A DNA stretch of 64,000 bases from Ianthella basta (GCA_964019415.1 OZ025872.1:6363322-6427321); one strand, 5' to 3'; positions 1 through 13,175 are shown, counted from the stretch's first letter. The notes: generated from the sequence alone by a model not told the origin. A program made the numbers and translations.

Positions 1-1
1 T

Positions 2-457
2 CCACTCTCCCACCCGCAGCCACAGGCTGTACCCTCTCAACAGCCACAGTGGCACAACCAGCAGCACGCCCCTGTACTAGCACCTTCAGCCACTCTACAG
101 CAACCCCCAGCTCTGGCACCAACCCCTCAAACGTCATCCCTCTTGACCGATATGTCAATGGGGTACCCTATGCAGCAGCAGCAGGGAGTTTCGGCAGCTC
201 TTATTCAACCAGCTCCAGTGCCAGCAAGGATTACGCCAGTACAAGGAATGTCTGAAGGTGCAGGCCAACCCCCAATGGCGCTCTTCTCCCATCAAGGCAA
301 CTTCCCATCCGCAGCACCTCAGCCTGTCAGTGCTCCAGCGATGGGGGGACCCATGTGGGGGGCTGGTCAAGGTGGGGCAGCACAGAATATGTTTGCCACA
401 CCACAACGCACTGTGACTCCACTAAGTAAGCAAGACTTGGAAGACCTACTGAGCTGA
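2..457 (+). CDS. C-terminal exon of an unidentified Q/P-rich protein (partial)
   Basis: One frame is open from base 2 to the TGA at 455-457. It encodes a low-complexity tail rich in Gln, Pro, Ala and Ser, with a QQQQ run and Met/Gly-rich patches, and ends in a short acidic-hydrophobic peptide, LSKQDLEDLLS. The first bases are pyrimidine-rich and followed by CAG, so an acceptor could lie at 17-19; equally the exon may begin outside the window. Such tails occur in many trafficking and RNA-binding proteins and do not identify the family. Its stop lies 400 bp before the start of the next gene on the same strand. Confidence 0.6.
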   Translation, partial: PLSHPQPQAVPSQQPQWHNQQHAPVLAPSATLQQPPALAPTPQTSSLLTDMSMGYPMQQQQGVSAALIQPAPVPARITPVQGMSEGAGQPPMALFSHQGNFPSAAPQPVSAPAMGGPMWGAGQGGAAQNMFATPQRTVTPLSKQDLEDLLS

Positions 458-857
458 ACAGTACACAGCACTGTGTGTACACATGTGTTGTGCATGCATA
501 TGTGGCGGCTTGTCTTGCAATATTGCAATTGGCTGTGTGTGTGAAATGGTGAGTGTGCTGGCCTAGGCCTATTCTGGGCATACGTACGCGCGTTGTCTTG
601 CGGTTTGCACCGGATGTTAACACACATCTGGGGCAGTACATAGTGGCTTGCGTGGGCCGCGACGCGCACACCGCACACAGTCTCTAAAGCTTGTGTGAAA
701 TTCCTCCTGACCACTTCCTGTGGGGAAACACCGCCCTCTTCCAAAAATTCCTTTATCCGCAGACAAAGCGACTCCCACATATATATATAGCGTAACTCGT
801 GACCTGGCTCAGTTCGACACACCCATAGTGAACTGGTCGAGGGTGCGTGTCTTCACT
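458..857 (+). promoter_or_regulatory. Intergenic region with a TATA-like tract before the bHLH-PAS gene
   Basis: These 400 bp hold the 3' UTR of the upstream gene and the probable promoter of the bHLH-PAS gene. An alternating run, TATATATATATAG, at 779-791 lies about 70 bp before the chosen ATG at 858. No open frame of note is present. The transcription start cannot be fixed from sequence alone. Confidence 0.35.
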
Positions 858-3800
858 ATGGATAACGACGGATCAGTGTTCTACTTCGGAGACTATTCCT
901 CCTCACCAGACGATGGACGCAAAGGTAACAAGCGCAGGTAAGCGACTGGCGCAATGCCAGGGTCTTCTCGGGTGTTAATTCGCACGTGTTCCTCCTGTAC
1001 ATTGGTATACCAGTCACAGTCGACTAGTCTCCGTGTTGGCTGTAGTCGCCGGCGGCCGGCCCGGGGGGGGGTGTGTTGCGTCAATATACTGCCCCTACCA
1101 TAGAACTACACGCGCTAAAGCCAAGATTAAGTCTTTCCGTGCCGAGCCATTTAACATTACAGATAGTGCGCGCGCTTGTGTGTACGTGTGAAATGGTCAG
1201 TGGTACAGTAATAGTGCCCAGTCTGTGAACGTTTGAGGACGTATAGACATAAAGTAGTGGTGTACATGGTGGGATATTTCTGTACATGATAGTGATACTG
1301 TACGGGTTGCTCAAGACTATAGATAGTTGTATAGTGCTGTGTAGCCATGTCCAATCTATGAGGGAACGTAGGACTAGAGGACTACAGCTGTGCCACTCTG
1401 GCTGGGGTATCAGAGGGGGGAGGGGAGGGACGAGAGGAGATGATGAGGAGTGTTGTATGTAGGTGTATGAGGAGAATTGGCTAAAGACTTTGTAAGCAAA
1501 CCTGAACTCTGTGTGTGAGTGGTTTTGATGGGAGGTGCTGGAGAAGAGCCATAGGAGAGTCCTGATGATGTTGAGAGGTGAAACTGCCCCTTTCCAGGAT
1601 GAAACTGGTAGATGGAGAGGTATACCTCAGGAAGAGAGATTATGTAGGAAATGTGGGTTAAATGAAGACTGCGATCACTAGGTGTTGCGCGTTGTCTGAG
1701 TTGGGATCTAGAACGGTGACATCTGCTGACTAATCTTGGAGAAAGGATCCCTAATTTTCATCTGTAATTGACAATATCCAATTTGTTGCAATCACAGACT
1801 TGGCGCGTGAGGACCGGGGGATTGCCCGGCTGATCTATTCAGTGTGGACTGCGAGATTTGGATGATTTAACCTGACAGTATGGCTTTGTCTATGGCGTTT
1901 CTATACAGTCATGAAGACAGTGTCTCATTGGGCTTGTGTCGCAGTGCTCTTGTTCGGCACGTGTGCACTCTAATATTGATATTGATGTGCTGGCTTTCTT
2001 GCACACTTGATCTTACTCCAGAGTACAGCCACTTTTACTTGTTACTATATCCCCCCCCCCCCCCCCCCCCTCCTCTATGCAGACGTGTCAGACCGCCTGA
2101 GAAGATGGCCCGAAATCGTGATCTCACTGCGGCACGGAGGCAGGAAGAGAACACAATGATATCAGAGTTCACTGAAGTCCTCCCTCTTCACAAGGATCAG
2201 CTCAAGAAGGCTGACCGCACCACACTCATCAGGCTGGCCCTGCACTTCATCAAGATGAAGGAACTCCTTGGAAGTGCCATCTCCGGTGAGCCAGCCTTGT
2301 GTCTGACATGACTTCCAGTCATTCATACCAGAATGTGTCCTCATCCCTGATAGCTTGTAATGGCACATTGTGTGTATGTGTGCGGGGGGGGGGGGGGGGG
2401 GGGGGAGACTTCCTTCACTGACACTGTGTAATTGAACTCCCTCTCTAATTGCGTACACATGAATGTATGAGACCAGTCACCTTGTTTTGTACTTTTGGTG
2501 GTGTGGTGAGTAGCAGTACATGCATGGTGTGTATGTGTGCGGGGGGGGGGGGGGGGGGAGGGAGACTTCCATCACTGACACTGTGTAATTGAACTCACTC
2601 TCTAATTACGTACACACGAACGTATGAGACCATTCGCCTTGTTTTGTACTTTTGGTGGTGTGGTGAGTAGCAGTACATGCATCCCAGCTGTAGTGGTCTG
2701 GTAGTAGTGTTGTGGTATATACAGTAGTGTACACACACACACATACACACAAGCATTATTGCATGCTGTACCAACTGATGAAGGTATTGTGCCCTAAACA
2801 GTGTACACCAAATGTATGGTATCTGTGTGTGCTGTGTGTGTAAACACAAAGAGGACTAGCCGTTGGGTGTGCCTGGCAGTGCAGTGTGGGGATACCCTTG
2901 CTCAAGGGGTCACATACCTTAGAAGTTCAAGTGTTGACTCAATGAACATGTCAGTTCTTGCCCTGTTCCCCTCTGGGCTTTGGCCCAGACTGACATAGCA
3001 GACTGGGCCCCATTCTGTCTGGTTGTGGTTTGGGGGGTTAAGGGTCACTTACCTTATAAGTGTCTGCATTACTGATGCTGCATCAGGTTTTGTGAGTGAG
3101 TTGGTGCATATGACGTAACATTGGGCAAGCAAGCTTTTCAATTTGCAAGCCTAGTCAACTGGAGATGTGGTTACTCATGAGTTGGCCTAATGCCTGAATA
3201 CAGTGCAGCTTTGATCTGGTGACTGTGTGGAATTGTGTCTGCAGTTACCTAACTCCAGAGTAATGGAGGTGGGGCGACAAAGAATGAGCCTTCACAACCT
3301 GACTACATAGTTGGAATTCTTGCAAGTCATATATAGAGCACTGCCTTGGACACAAGTGTGCGCATACGTACATTTGTACTTTAGCAGTATTTCTTTTATA
3401 GGATTTCATGGCTGCTGAAGGTCTACAAAATCGCAGTAAAATGTCCACTTTGTGCCACAACTGTGCTATCTCGTTTCATGCCATTGCCAGCTTCAGAGCA
3501 TTCACTAGGTCAGCTGAGAACCAATTACCTTTGTGGGTTTCAAAGATGAAAGATGAATATGTTGGGCTAAGAAAAGTCAGTGATGAAATGAAGAGGCTGT
3601 TCCATCCTGCAAACTGCCTTTCTTGACATTGTCACTGTAGCCAAATGTGTAATTCTAACAAAATGTGTAACAACTGGATTAAGCAACTTCCAGTTTTGAC
3701 ATGTCATATCTGCTAGTGACCTGAGAAGTTCTGTTGACCCATGTCATGGATACATACTGCACTGTACGTATCAGCGACGGGCTGTGTATGGAGAGATGAC

Positions 3801-6800
3801 AAAACTAGATGACAAAACTACCTATGGTTGTGCAATAAAGCGCTTTAAAAGTTCAATTAGCTCAGTGTGGCACGACATCCGCTGATGTGGCACATAACCC
3901 TACCACATCCCTGTGTGTTGAGTTCATGTGTGTACAGTAGAGGTTAGGGTGCACATTTTCATTGTCACAAAGGGGAAGTTAGTGATTACGTACTTTTTGC
4001 CATTAAGAATTTTACTTTGTGTTTTACTGTCCTGTGTTTGCTTCACAAGAGGACACCCGTGAGTGGTTTGGTGGAGTGGTTTCATCCATTTCATAACATT
4101 ATACTATTTTGCAATCATATAGTCCGCAAATGTGTGAATCCAGTGTGTCCACCTAAGCCCTATGTAGCCATATAGCCCTATGTAGCCATATAGCCCTATG
4201 TGTTCACCTTAACAAAGGATGTGTACATAACATTGCATGCAGTGACCATTCCATACAACAACCAGGGCTCTTACGTGACGGAAGGGAAGGGGGCACTCTC
4301 TCAAGTGCATGGATGGAATGGCTAGTTGTGCTCGTGTGGCCGTTAGTGCTGTGCTGAGCTGTGCACAGACAAATGTGGTGTGAATACAACAATTATAGCC
4401 TCTGCGTTCTGTTTAGGTTCATTTACATAAGATACTATGCGACTATGTGCACCTCGTTATGTGTCAAGTGTGTACTGTTTGTTCTTTGTCACAGCTTTGT
4501 GCCCGTATTGCAGTTTAACTGTATGCAATCAATGTAGCCTGACTATGAAGTGTTGGGACCAGGGCATCTTGTATGTGTTCATCGTAGACTGTCAGTTTGC
4601 GCACTTGAGAATCCACCATTTCAATACTTCATTCACTTGATCAATTACATTGTGCCAATAGCTAACGGATAAGAAACCATGGAACTTGAAGTGCGTAGTG
4701 TACAGCATGTGAAACGCATACAGTAAGCTGCGGTTTCAGCTCAGGCACATATCCGTTAATGCCTTGCTTTAACCAGACACGAAATGGAGTGAAGCTGTGT
4801 GAATGAATGCTTGTGATGATGTCATTTGTATAGCTGTATTACATGGCTGCTATCCTGCAATATCAGAGGAAGTCTTGTGGGGCTTGTCATCATGTGTGCC
4901 TGCCTGCGGTGGTTGCTATTGACAATCTGTGTTTCCTTCCTGTAGCCGACATGAAGAAGACGTCTTCCGTGTCCACATTGTCCATGGGCAGCCCTGTAAG
5001 TTGCTCCAATACTATTATTTGATAATGATGTGCGATTGAATGTTCCTGGCTGCTTCATGAATGTCTCTGTACACACTGTCATGTGTAGGGAGTCAATGGG
5101 TTTGTCCTGATGGTGGACAGAGAGTTCAACATTCTTTTTGCATCGGAAGACATGTCTGATCAGTTGGGACCACTGCAGGTGTGTTGGTTGGGTAGGGGGC
5201 ACAGCAATGCACGGGGTTGGTGTGTGTGTGCGTGTGTGTGCGTGCGTGCGTGCGTGTGTGCGTGCGTGTGTGTGTGTGGTGTGGTGTGTGCTTTCACATG
5301 GTGGCAATCTACCTGATTATTTACACTGTAATGGATCACATGCGATGAGTGAGTGAGAAATTGTCTCATTTGTATATAGTAAGCAATTTCATTAGTGTGG
5401 CCAGCCGGCCCGTCTGCTGCTGTATCATGTTAGATGGTGTTGTGTGTGTCTGTTTCCACGACTACCAAAGCCTTGCACTCTATCATAGTGTACCTCTGGA
5501 CAATAGGGGCACATGGAGCTACTTCCACTGTCCTTGCCTGGCCTCTCAACACTCCCCAGCACTGGGTTTCACCACTCATAACATTACACCTGGCATCATG
5601 TGGATCTCCACTTGTTAGCATAATGGCTCAGTCAGAGCAATCGTCTTTGGCATGACTGCAATGTAATGAATGTCATGTCAGCATTCCTCCAGGGGCTTGG
5701 GGAAATCGGTGCATGCATCGCTAGGTCATGTGTAATGTAGATGGTCTAGTTATGTAAGCATTGGTTACAAGATACATTATGCAAGGGACATTACCTCACA
5801 GTACACATGCTCCTGGCACGCTAGATCGTTCCTTGTACAACAGATTCAATTGGTTAGTTTGTTTAGCACATATTTCCGTGCTTCTGTATGTACCTTAGTT
5901 ACGTAGTACATCTCCAAGCAATCGGTGTAACGGCTTAAGCATTTCAAAACTACGTAACCCCTAGCAACCTGGGGGTACGTATTTTATATGCTTTCACTGG
6001 CATAGTTGCTTAGGCAGTTTGTGCATATTATTGTACACATCTACAATGCAGTTTCATTAGTTTCACATGTATCCCAAAACCACATTGAGCTTCGGTTGAA
6101 CTCACTACACTATGATCAATTGTATTGTTACTGTTGTGGGGTTGAGATCAGCTATGTACTGGCTAGCTTCAACCCAGTCATACTTACTGTAGTCGTGTGT
6201 GCGACAGGAGACCATATGTAGCCTTGTCCAGACGTTAAATGGGTAGGTAGCAGGACTGATGCCTATCACACAGCCTTCACTTTCACCTGTGCTATAACTC
6301 CAGGTTGACACCATTGGGCAGCCCCTCTCAGAGTTGGTGCACCCTGAGGACCTCCCTAATGCGGAGCAGACCTTGGAGTCGCTGTTTGCCTCCAAGGATG
6401 GTGGAACAAGTGGTGAGGATGGAGTGCGCAGGGACTTCATTGCTCGCATGCGGACCACCCTCTCAACAGCAGTGCGATCATCGTCAAAGATTCAGTACAA
6501 GGTCAGCCCTTCTTGGAGTTAACATGTTATCCACAAACAACTGCTACTAGAATAGACACGCTCAAAATTTGTATTCCACTTTTGTCGTAAGTGGAAGTAT
6601 TGTGTGTACCCACTCTTCATTCAACTTGTTCCTTAAATTGCCATAACTTATAGCCTAAATTGCCATTATTGTCATAATTTAAGTTTTTTGGCACTTTACA
6701 TGTTTGATCAGATATCTGTAATACCTTTTATCCTTATAGAATGTGTTTGTTACCTGTCGGCTGAAGACAGTGAACACCAAAACCGACAATGGCGAGGCAC

Positions 6801-9800
6801 ATTCTCCCAGCACCACTGTGGCCATGTTGTTGTGTCGCAGTGAGGACGTCAAAGGTATCCCTGAGATCTGTCTGGGGGTGTATGCAGAGAGCATCTGTGA
6901 CGTGAACTGCTGCTTCCAAAGGATTGACATCAGGTGAGTTCGCACATGCTGTATGGTGGCTCTATGTTGTCTATTGTCTGACACCCAAAGTGGCGTCGCA
7001 TCACACTCCAAGAAGCATCCAACCAGCCTCGCATCTGCATACATAGTTGTAGCACCACGGCTGCACTGGTTCCGTCGTAGCTAGTAACTACATACTGAGC
7101 TACATACTGCTATATACGTACGTACATCAAAATGTCAATGCTCCTTACACCTAATATTCATGTCAGGCATGATGCACCAATTGATGTAATCCATTGGTAA
7201 ACTGTCCTAGATCCTCACTTCCTCTCCAGTGTAAGTACCTACTAGTGGAGAGCTAGGTCTCCAGGACACTAGCCATACTCAGCTCTGTGATAGTGCTTCC
7301 CTTCTGATGCAACTGTGTGTATTTATAGCAAGGCCTTGTGAGTAAACTTTATCTCTGGAAATTAATTGTGTGAGCTTTAATTTTAGGTATGCAGCTCTGG
7401 CATCCAAGCTTATCATTATAAGCAGAATCTCGCTAGTCGCTGTGGCTGTGTTCACTGAGCATGTGCAGACTTCCTGCCCTAGACATACTAATTCATGACC
7501 ACACTACACCACAATAATTGTACTTACATATGTCTCAAAGAATAATTGCATTGATATCACTCAGAAGGCAAGAACAAGGGGTATGGAGTATTACAGTGTT
7601 CCTTTCAATTCCTCTATACTATTGCAGGGGAGAATGGATCTTTGGCTATGCGACTGAGAGTCTTGTGGGACAGTCTGCCCAAGTGTTGCGTCACCCTGGT
7701 GATCAACTCACTCTTAAAGAGCTAGTCGAGACCAAGGACCTCAGTGAGTGATTGAGACATCATGACTGTTGGGTTGTTATTACATAGTCTGGCGCACCAG
7801 CCCCTCCACCTCACGGAGGAGGATCTGGTTTCACTTGTACAACGTTTTCATGCAGCATCTGACTTTCGCGATCCACCGGTTGGGTCGACCAATCAGATTA
7901 CAGAACGTGCGTAAACTGTAAATGTAACATATACGCATAAACGCATTACGTCATGACTCTAAATGAAATTAATTATACCAGTCTGACGAAGCAGACAACT
8001 GATGGCCACGACAGAGGGATGGTGCAGACTTTGCTGCAGAAAACCGGTCATTGCGAAGAAGAGAAGGCTTCAGTCATCTGTCTTTAGTCGCTAGTTGGGT
8101 AATATCGTATTACCTAACGTGAGTAGAGTAGGTTAATTTACGTGTCTATGCGTTTACTCCACCCACTATGCACGAAAACATTGTACAAGTGAAGCCAGAC
8201 CCTCCTCCGTGAGGTGGAGGGGCTGGCCCCCAGACTAGTGATTACATTAATAATTACCTTATCAGTAGACTCCTTCCTGTCCTTCCTGCCCTGTCAATGG
8301 GCCGTGGAAGGGATTCATTGTACACATCATAGGTTAATTGTAGTACAGCACTATGTCACTGAAGTTGGAATGAACAGTGGAGCAGTTAATGTACTAGTCA
8401 TTTGCTGTCAGACTTGTACTACGTACAGTGAATGTAGTAAAGTTGTCAAGTGCACATCAGGAGCACTTCGAACTGTTTGTTAATGATACATAAAGTAGCG
8501 TATATGCTTTAACTTTTGTGGTGTTACACTTTGGCGGATTGCAAGATTTTACAATTTCCCAATTTCTATTGCGGTTGTGAAGTCTCAGTCTGGCTAGCTA
8601 AAGCATTGTTTGAATTTTCGTTGGATGAAACTTTCATGGATGGTTACTGATCCACAAGAACCGCAAACATTTAAAGCGTATATGGTTTATTACGTACAAG
8701 CTGGAGCACCTGCCCGCCTTTGACAGGCACTCCTGCATGATACCCAAATTTGAAGTTCATAGCAGAGAATACAGGATGAGGCGTTACAGTGTGATTGGTC
8801 TGTCTCTTAATCCTATTTGACTAACACTCAGGTGTAAGTATGTAATTTTAATTTCAACCAAGAAATAGCTGCGTAGGAAAGTAAAGGAAGTTGAAGGACG
8901 AAACCATCTGAACGGCAAAACGGGGCAGTCCCCTCCTTCTTACAGCCATCCCTAGGTGGTTCTCCTTAGTATGCAGAGTTGTGCATGTTGGCCAACATTT
9001 TGTGCCATTAGTTAAGGAGGAGATAGTGAACAGTTGAGGGCTCTGAGAAAGCTAGAATAAGAGGATTGGTAACCTGGACCCCTTGTGATGCTTCCGTATA
9101 TTCTACATAGAATCACTGTTTACTCATTGAGCCCTGTAAGTATATGTATACATGTAGTGTGGTACTTACAATAATATAAATATTATGTACATAGTAATGC
9201 ACCTTGCCAGGAGCAGGTGCACTGAATCATACTGTATATTTCATTGTTGGCTCTCCATTTTTTCTGTAGTTGTTCGGAACGGCTCCTTTGTGTCTCCTGC
9301 ATATCGTATCATTACTGGATGGGGTGATTGGTTCTGGGTGAGAAGCTCTTTTGAGCCTCGAATAGCCTCCAATGGACAGTGGAAGGGATTTAAGACACGG
9401 ACTTGGATTATTGCGTAAGTCTACAATGCAGAGTCTAATACATTGTTTGACATGTGCTGTCATACATTGTTCATGTCAGTGCTTGGTGATGGGAAGTTTG
9501 TTGTCTGGTAGTTCATCTGTGTGTGACTCAATGAGTCAATGTACAGTGTGTATGTAGCAGTGTTAGCCATTATGTTTGTGTACGCTTGTACTTTGATGCT
9601 GCATAAAAGTTATGTGTCTTCCTTTCTTTGTTCTGCAGCACACCGGATTCTGTGAAGTCTTCAACTTCATCCTCCTTGTCTCAGTCTGTTTCATCACAGC
9701 CCCCATCCAGCACACAGGACCTCTCGGGTCCCGGCAGCACCAGCAGCAGCAGCAGTGTTGCCACCCAGCAAGCCCTCTCCCCTTCGGGAAGCAGTACCCA

Positions 9801-10545
9801 CAGTGGCACAAGTCGGTGTGCATCTGTAGGTTTGCCTGAAGATACAGAGCTGCGATCGTCTGCCTCCTCGCCGCCCGTATTCAGTCCTCCTGGCTCTCTT
9901 CAGCCGCTCAGTATTGCCAGCGCCAGCCCAGATATCAACCCTTACGAAACTGACCCAGTAGCAAGGTCATCGAGTGACTCTTCAGTTGATGACATTTTAC
10001 GTGACGTAATTGGCTGCAAGACCGGCGGTTATGATGAGCCACCCAGTGGTATTGACGGTGACATCTGTGGCGGAAGTGCTCCGTTCCTTTTCACCAGCAA
10101 TGGCTCTCCCTGCAGCAACACGTACTCACATGACAGCGTATTGAGTCCCCAGAGCAACTGGAGTGATAATTCATCCAGCAACCAACAAAGTGGCGGACTG
10201 TTCCCAGCCGAGTCCTACTCCTCTTTGGCCGGTATTGACGGCAGGACTCATTCTGCCTCCACCAGTGGATGGAATAGCGCCGTGCCCAGCCCCCAAAATG
10301 GCTCTCTTCCTTTCAATGTTCTGGACAGCGTCACATATGACTTCCCCGCATCGCTCCTTTCCCTAAGTGATGACCTCACAGATGCCGCCCTGCAATATGG
10401 CCCTCCCGGTCAAGGCCGCCCAACCATCACCTTGAGCGTCAACTGCGGGTCAGCGGGTGTGGGTGCAATGCACAGTGACATCTACCTTGGACACCCGGGG
10501 ATGCAGCTACCAGCCTACAAGGAAGGCAGTCAGTGCTTGTACTGA
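858..10545 (+). CDS. bHLH-PAS transcription factor, nine exons, 660 aa
   Basis: Exons: 858-937, 2083-2285, 4946-4995, 5089-5178, 6304-6501, 6740-6933, 7628-7743, 9270-9414, 9639-10545. All introns are GT-AG and the phases join to 661 codons including the stop. Exon 2 gives the basic helix-loop-helix (KMARNRDLTAARRQEEN, then LPLHKDQLKKADRTTLIRLA). Its LPL...KADRTTLIRL pattern is that of class I (HIF/SIM/NPAS/Trachealess-type) bHLH-PAS proteins rather than ARNT or CLOCK. Exons 4-6 (about residues 112-272) form PAS-A (FVLMVDREFNILFASEDMS, LVHPEDL); exons 7-8 form PAS-B (GEWIFGYATESLVGQS, YRIITGWGDWFWVRSSFE). The long last exon is Ser/Pro/Gln-rich with acidic patches, as in activation domains. 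Class I factors normally pair with an ARNT-type partner in the nucleus. Subfamily is unresolved. A donor at 925 would shorten exon 1. Confidence 0.9.
1480..1865 (+). mobile_element. Degenerate LINE reverse-transcriptase C-terminus in intron 1
   Basis: Broken frames resemble the C-terminal region of non-LTR retrotransposon polymerases. There is a cysteine-knuckle-like string, EERLCRKCGLNEDCDH, followed by a stop, and later a short open stretch ending in LIYSVWTARFG and TAA at the end of the fragment. No intact domain remains. It may instead be a chance similarity, so confidence is moderate. Confidence 0.4.
2371..2682 (+). repeat. Two-copy 155-157 bp tandem duplication with poly-G tracts
   Basis: The stretch 2371-2527 is repeated almost exactly at 2528-2682 within intron 2 of the bHLH-PAS gene. 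Both copies begin TGTGTATGTGTGCGGGG with a long G run and end in AGTAGCAGTACATGCAT. The few differences point to a recent duplication. Confidence 0.85.
4157..4201 (+). repeat. Short 18-bp tandem repeat
   Basis: The unit CCCTATGTAGCCATATAG occurs about two and a half times in intron 2. The remaining bases of this 2.66 kb intron, apart from the poly-G duplication, show no recognisable gene or element. Confidence 0.8.
5216..5284 (+). repeat. GT/GC-rich microsatellite in intron 4
   Basis: Interrupted GTGTGC/GTGCGT repeats begin about 40 bp after the exon 4 donor of the bHLH-PAS gene. Reading frames through the tract are repeat artefacts. Confidence 0.85.
7787..8235. mobile_element. MITE with about 60-bp terminal inverted repeats, TA target site
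   Basis: The left end (GTCTGGCGCACCAGCCCCTC) and the right end read in reverse complement (GTCTGGGGGCCAGCCCCTCC) match with few changes for about 60 bp, through a CACGGAGGAGG and CACTTGTACAA block. TA lies directly outside both ends, as expected for a Tc1/mariner-like or other TA-duplicating element. The 449 bp have no transposase frame, so it is non-autonomous. It sits in intron 7 of the bHLH-PAS gene. A 55-bp relative lies at 10987. Confidence 0.75.
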
Positions 10546-11420
10546 TATTAAACCATGTATAATACATATACATACATACATACTAATTTTACTTACAAAC
10601 TATAATTATGACAAAGTTAACTAAACGTGTATGTGTCTTTGTTTCAACCTGTTTGTAGTGCAGCTTATTAATTGCTGTATGCATTGATTATGCTATATAG
10701 ACAAAATGAATAATTGTACAACATGTATTTCGTATGTTCCATTGTGGATCACGTGCATTTGGGCCAGCACACAAATAATTATGGATTACAAAACAATCGA
10801 GGATGTTGATATATATATTGACCAATTAATGTGTCATATTTAGTACGTTGATTATATGTTGATTAAAAGCTTATAATCAAAGATATGCTGCTGTGAAATA
10901 CAACCCGACCACATCGCATCTAGCAATTGCAAGTGGAGTGGCCATTTTAAAATGGCGGCACTCTGGACCGGCCCGGCCCGCGATTAGTCTGGCGGGCCAG
11001 CCCCTTCACCTAACCAGGTGGCGCGGGCTGGCCAACCAGACTAGACTCTCGATTTGCTGAGCTCATAATTATCATCTGTCAGCATATTTCGCCGTGTATC
11101 CAAATAAACGAATTGTGTTTATATAGAACTTAGTTAAAAGGCTACGCAAGCACTCTTCTGAGCACAGATCTATGTTCTGAGAGATAACTACAGCTTCTAA
11201 TTTATAATACAACGGAAGTCGAACGACCGTTTGGTGAATGTACGCTGGAGTAGCCTTTTAGCTAGCTGTACTCCTCTGGGTGCCGACAAGCCGTATAACA
11301 CCAAGTGGACATTCAGAATGTCATGTACGTCAATAGCTACACCTGTCACGATGCATGAGTTTGACATTTTGGTATGCGTGCTGCATTGTCTGAAGCACTA
11401 CCCGTAGCCATCCAACAATT
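10546..11420. other. 3' flank of the bHLH-PAS gene
   Basis: AT-rich sequence without a credible gene. It holds the 3' UTR of the bHLH-PAS gene and the 55-bp inverted-repeat element at 10987-11041. The duplicated receptor region begins shortly after it. Confidence 0.5.
10987..11041. mobile_element. 55-bp element consisting only of two terminal inverted repeats
   Basis: GTCTGGCGGGCCAGCCCCTT faces the inverted end GTCTGGTTGGCCAGCCCGCG, with almost nothing between, and TA flanks both sides. The ends share GTCTGG..GCCAGCCC with the 449-bp MITE in intron 7, so it looks like an extreme internal-deletion derivative of that family. Confidence 0.6.
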
Positions 11421-11927
11421 GCGATATGGTAGCTAAGTAGACTGTCTAAATTCTCAATCATCACCAATACTGCTTCCCCAACTACTTACTAAACTATAAT
11501 ACCTATGTCTCCCACAGCAGTAGACAGCTGCAGCAGAAGGGAGGCTGAGCAGAATCAGTGTACACAAAATGGAATTCGTACACTGGCACATGCACTCTGG
11601 TTGATCATAATGTGTCAGTGAAATAGTGGCAGAGGAACACAACGTTTCGCCTTCTGTCCAGGTTCTAACCTATAGCTAGTCCAGCAACACTGATAGAGAA
11701 AGAAGGAATACCTTTGCTACTAAATATAAACTACACCGACTCATTCCTTCTGCTCTGTTTGATTAGAGCTCACGCACAAATGAAACATACTTTATTACCG
11801 ATCGATTCCACTAACCTTATGGAGTTAATTGAAACTATCAGACAATTTTACACATTTTCTGTGAATACTCTCTGGCCATGTACAATTGCAAGTACATTCC
11901 GTATACTCACGTGCAACCTCCATATAT

Positions 11928-13175
11928 ACAAGGGTGTGTAAAAATGTTTCCTCCAAAAACAAAGGGTGTGTAAAAATGTTTCCTCCAAAAACAAGGGCAG
12001 ATGTAAGGATGGTGCAGTGTGTTGCTGAAGGGCATGGCAAACCACCTGGCATAAAAACCGTAGGAACAAGGAGGAGGGCCGGTCCATGCAAAGAGGAGGG
12101 CTAGCCTGTCCATGCAAAACCCAGATCATTAACATTTGCTGACTTTGAATACATTCAGTGCACCATCCCTACATCTGGCAACATTTTGCTGCACCTCCTA
12201 CTAGTTACTGCGTAACCATTCTGACTATTCATATCCCCCTTTACGCCTACAGGTACAGCCTTACAATTTGCCCATCTCTCTGCTTAACTGTGCACTATCT
12301 TCTCTTTCCACCAGGTGGTCCCTGCAAATTGCTTGCTACTCAATCTACTTTGCTGTGCTCTAGAATCTAGGACCTCCTTCTCTTCCAATTCTTTATGTGT
12401 TTCCATTAAGTATCAGTTGCAGGCTCCATATTCTTTGGATTAATTCATCTCTTATGTAGCCATCTCGCTCTGCCATGAGACCCCAGCAAAATTAACCACT
12501 AAGATCACCTGCAGTGTCAATGCTTACCATAGCTGTTCACTATACATTGCTGTCTGCAAACCACCACACCCACTTTCATGCCCACACTTTAGCTCTAGGC
12601 CAGCACAAACATTGTACACTTCACTGCCAATGTTAGTAAAGTTCAACCTTCATAATACATATATCCAGATAGCAAGTGTCTTACAGTATACATGTATGTG
12701 TCACTGTGTACCAGATTCTGCAATTGCTATATAGCTGTACAACCTTTTCTCATCATTGCTTTATTCATGTACATGTCTGGGTGTATGCATGCAGCTTGAT
12801 GATGTGTACATGGGGTGATGCATAGCTGGAATTGACATACAATTTTTGTCGTGTGTAGTAGCCCTTTAGCTTGTTATTGCACACTCATAATTGCATAACA
12901 ATATGCAGGTAGAGTAAAAGAGGATGGTAGCAAGACGCAAGCACCGCCAAATGTTGCCAGATGTAGGGATGGTGCACTGAATGTATTCAAAGTCAGCGAA
13001 TGTTAATGATCTGGGTTTTGCATGGACAGGCTGGCCCTCCTCTTTGCATGGACCGGCCCTCCTCCTTGTTCCTACGGTTTTTATGCCAGGTGGTTTGCCA
13101 TGCCCTTCAGCAACACACTGCACCATCCCTACATCTGCCCTTGTTTTTGGAGGAAACATATTTACACACCCTTGT
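11928..13175. mobile_element. Inverted-repeat insertion, arms about 230-250 bp, in the 3' flank of receptor A
   Basis: The arm at 11928-12185 (starting ACAAGGGTGTGTAAAAATG) is repeated inverted at 12948-13175 with high identity. The left arm also carries a tandem copy of its first 33 bp or so. Between the arms are about 760 bp without a coding frame. The corresponding place in unit B (near 25405) lacks it, so it entered after the duplication or was lost from B. The foreign stretch in unit A runs on to about 14.2 kb. Confidence 0.7.

Noticed and set aside
10400-10545. HIF-type prolyl-hydroxylation site near the C-terminus of the bHLH-PAS protein
   Set aside because: GMQLPAY only vaguely recalls LxxLAPY; the spacing and the Ala-Pro are wrong.
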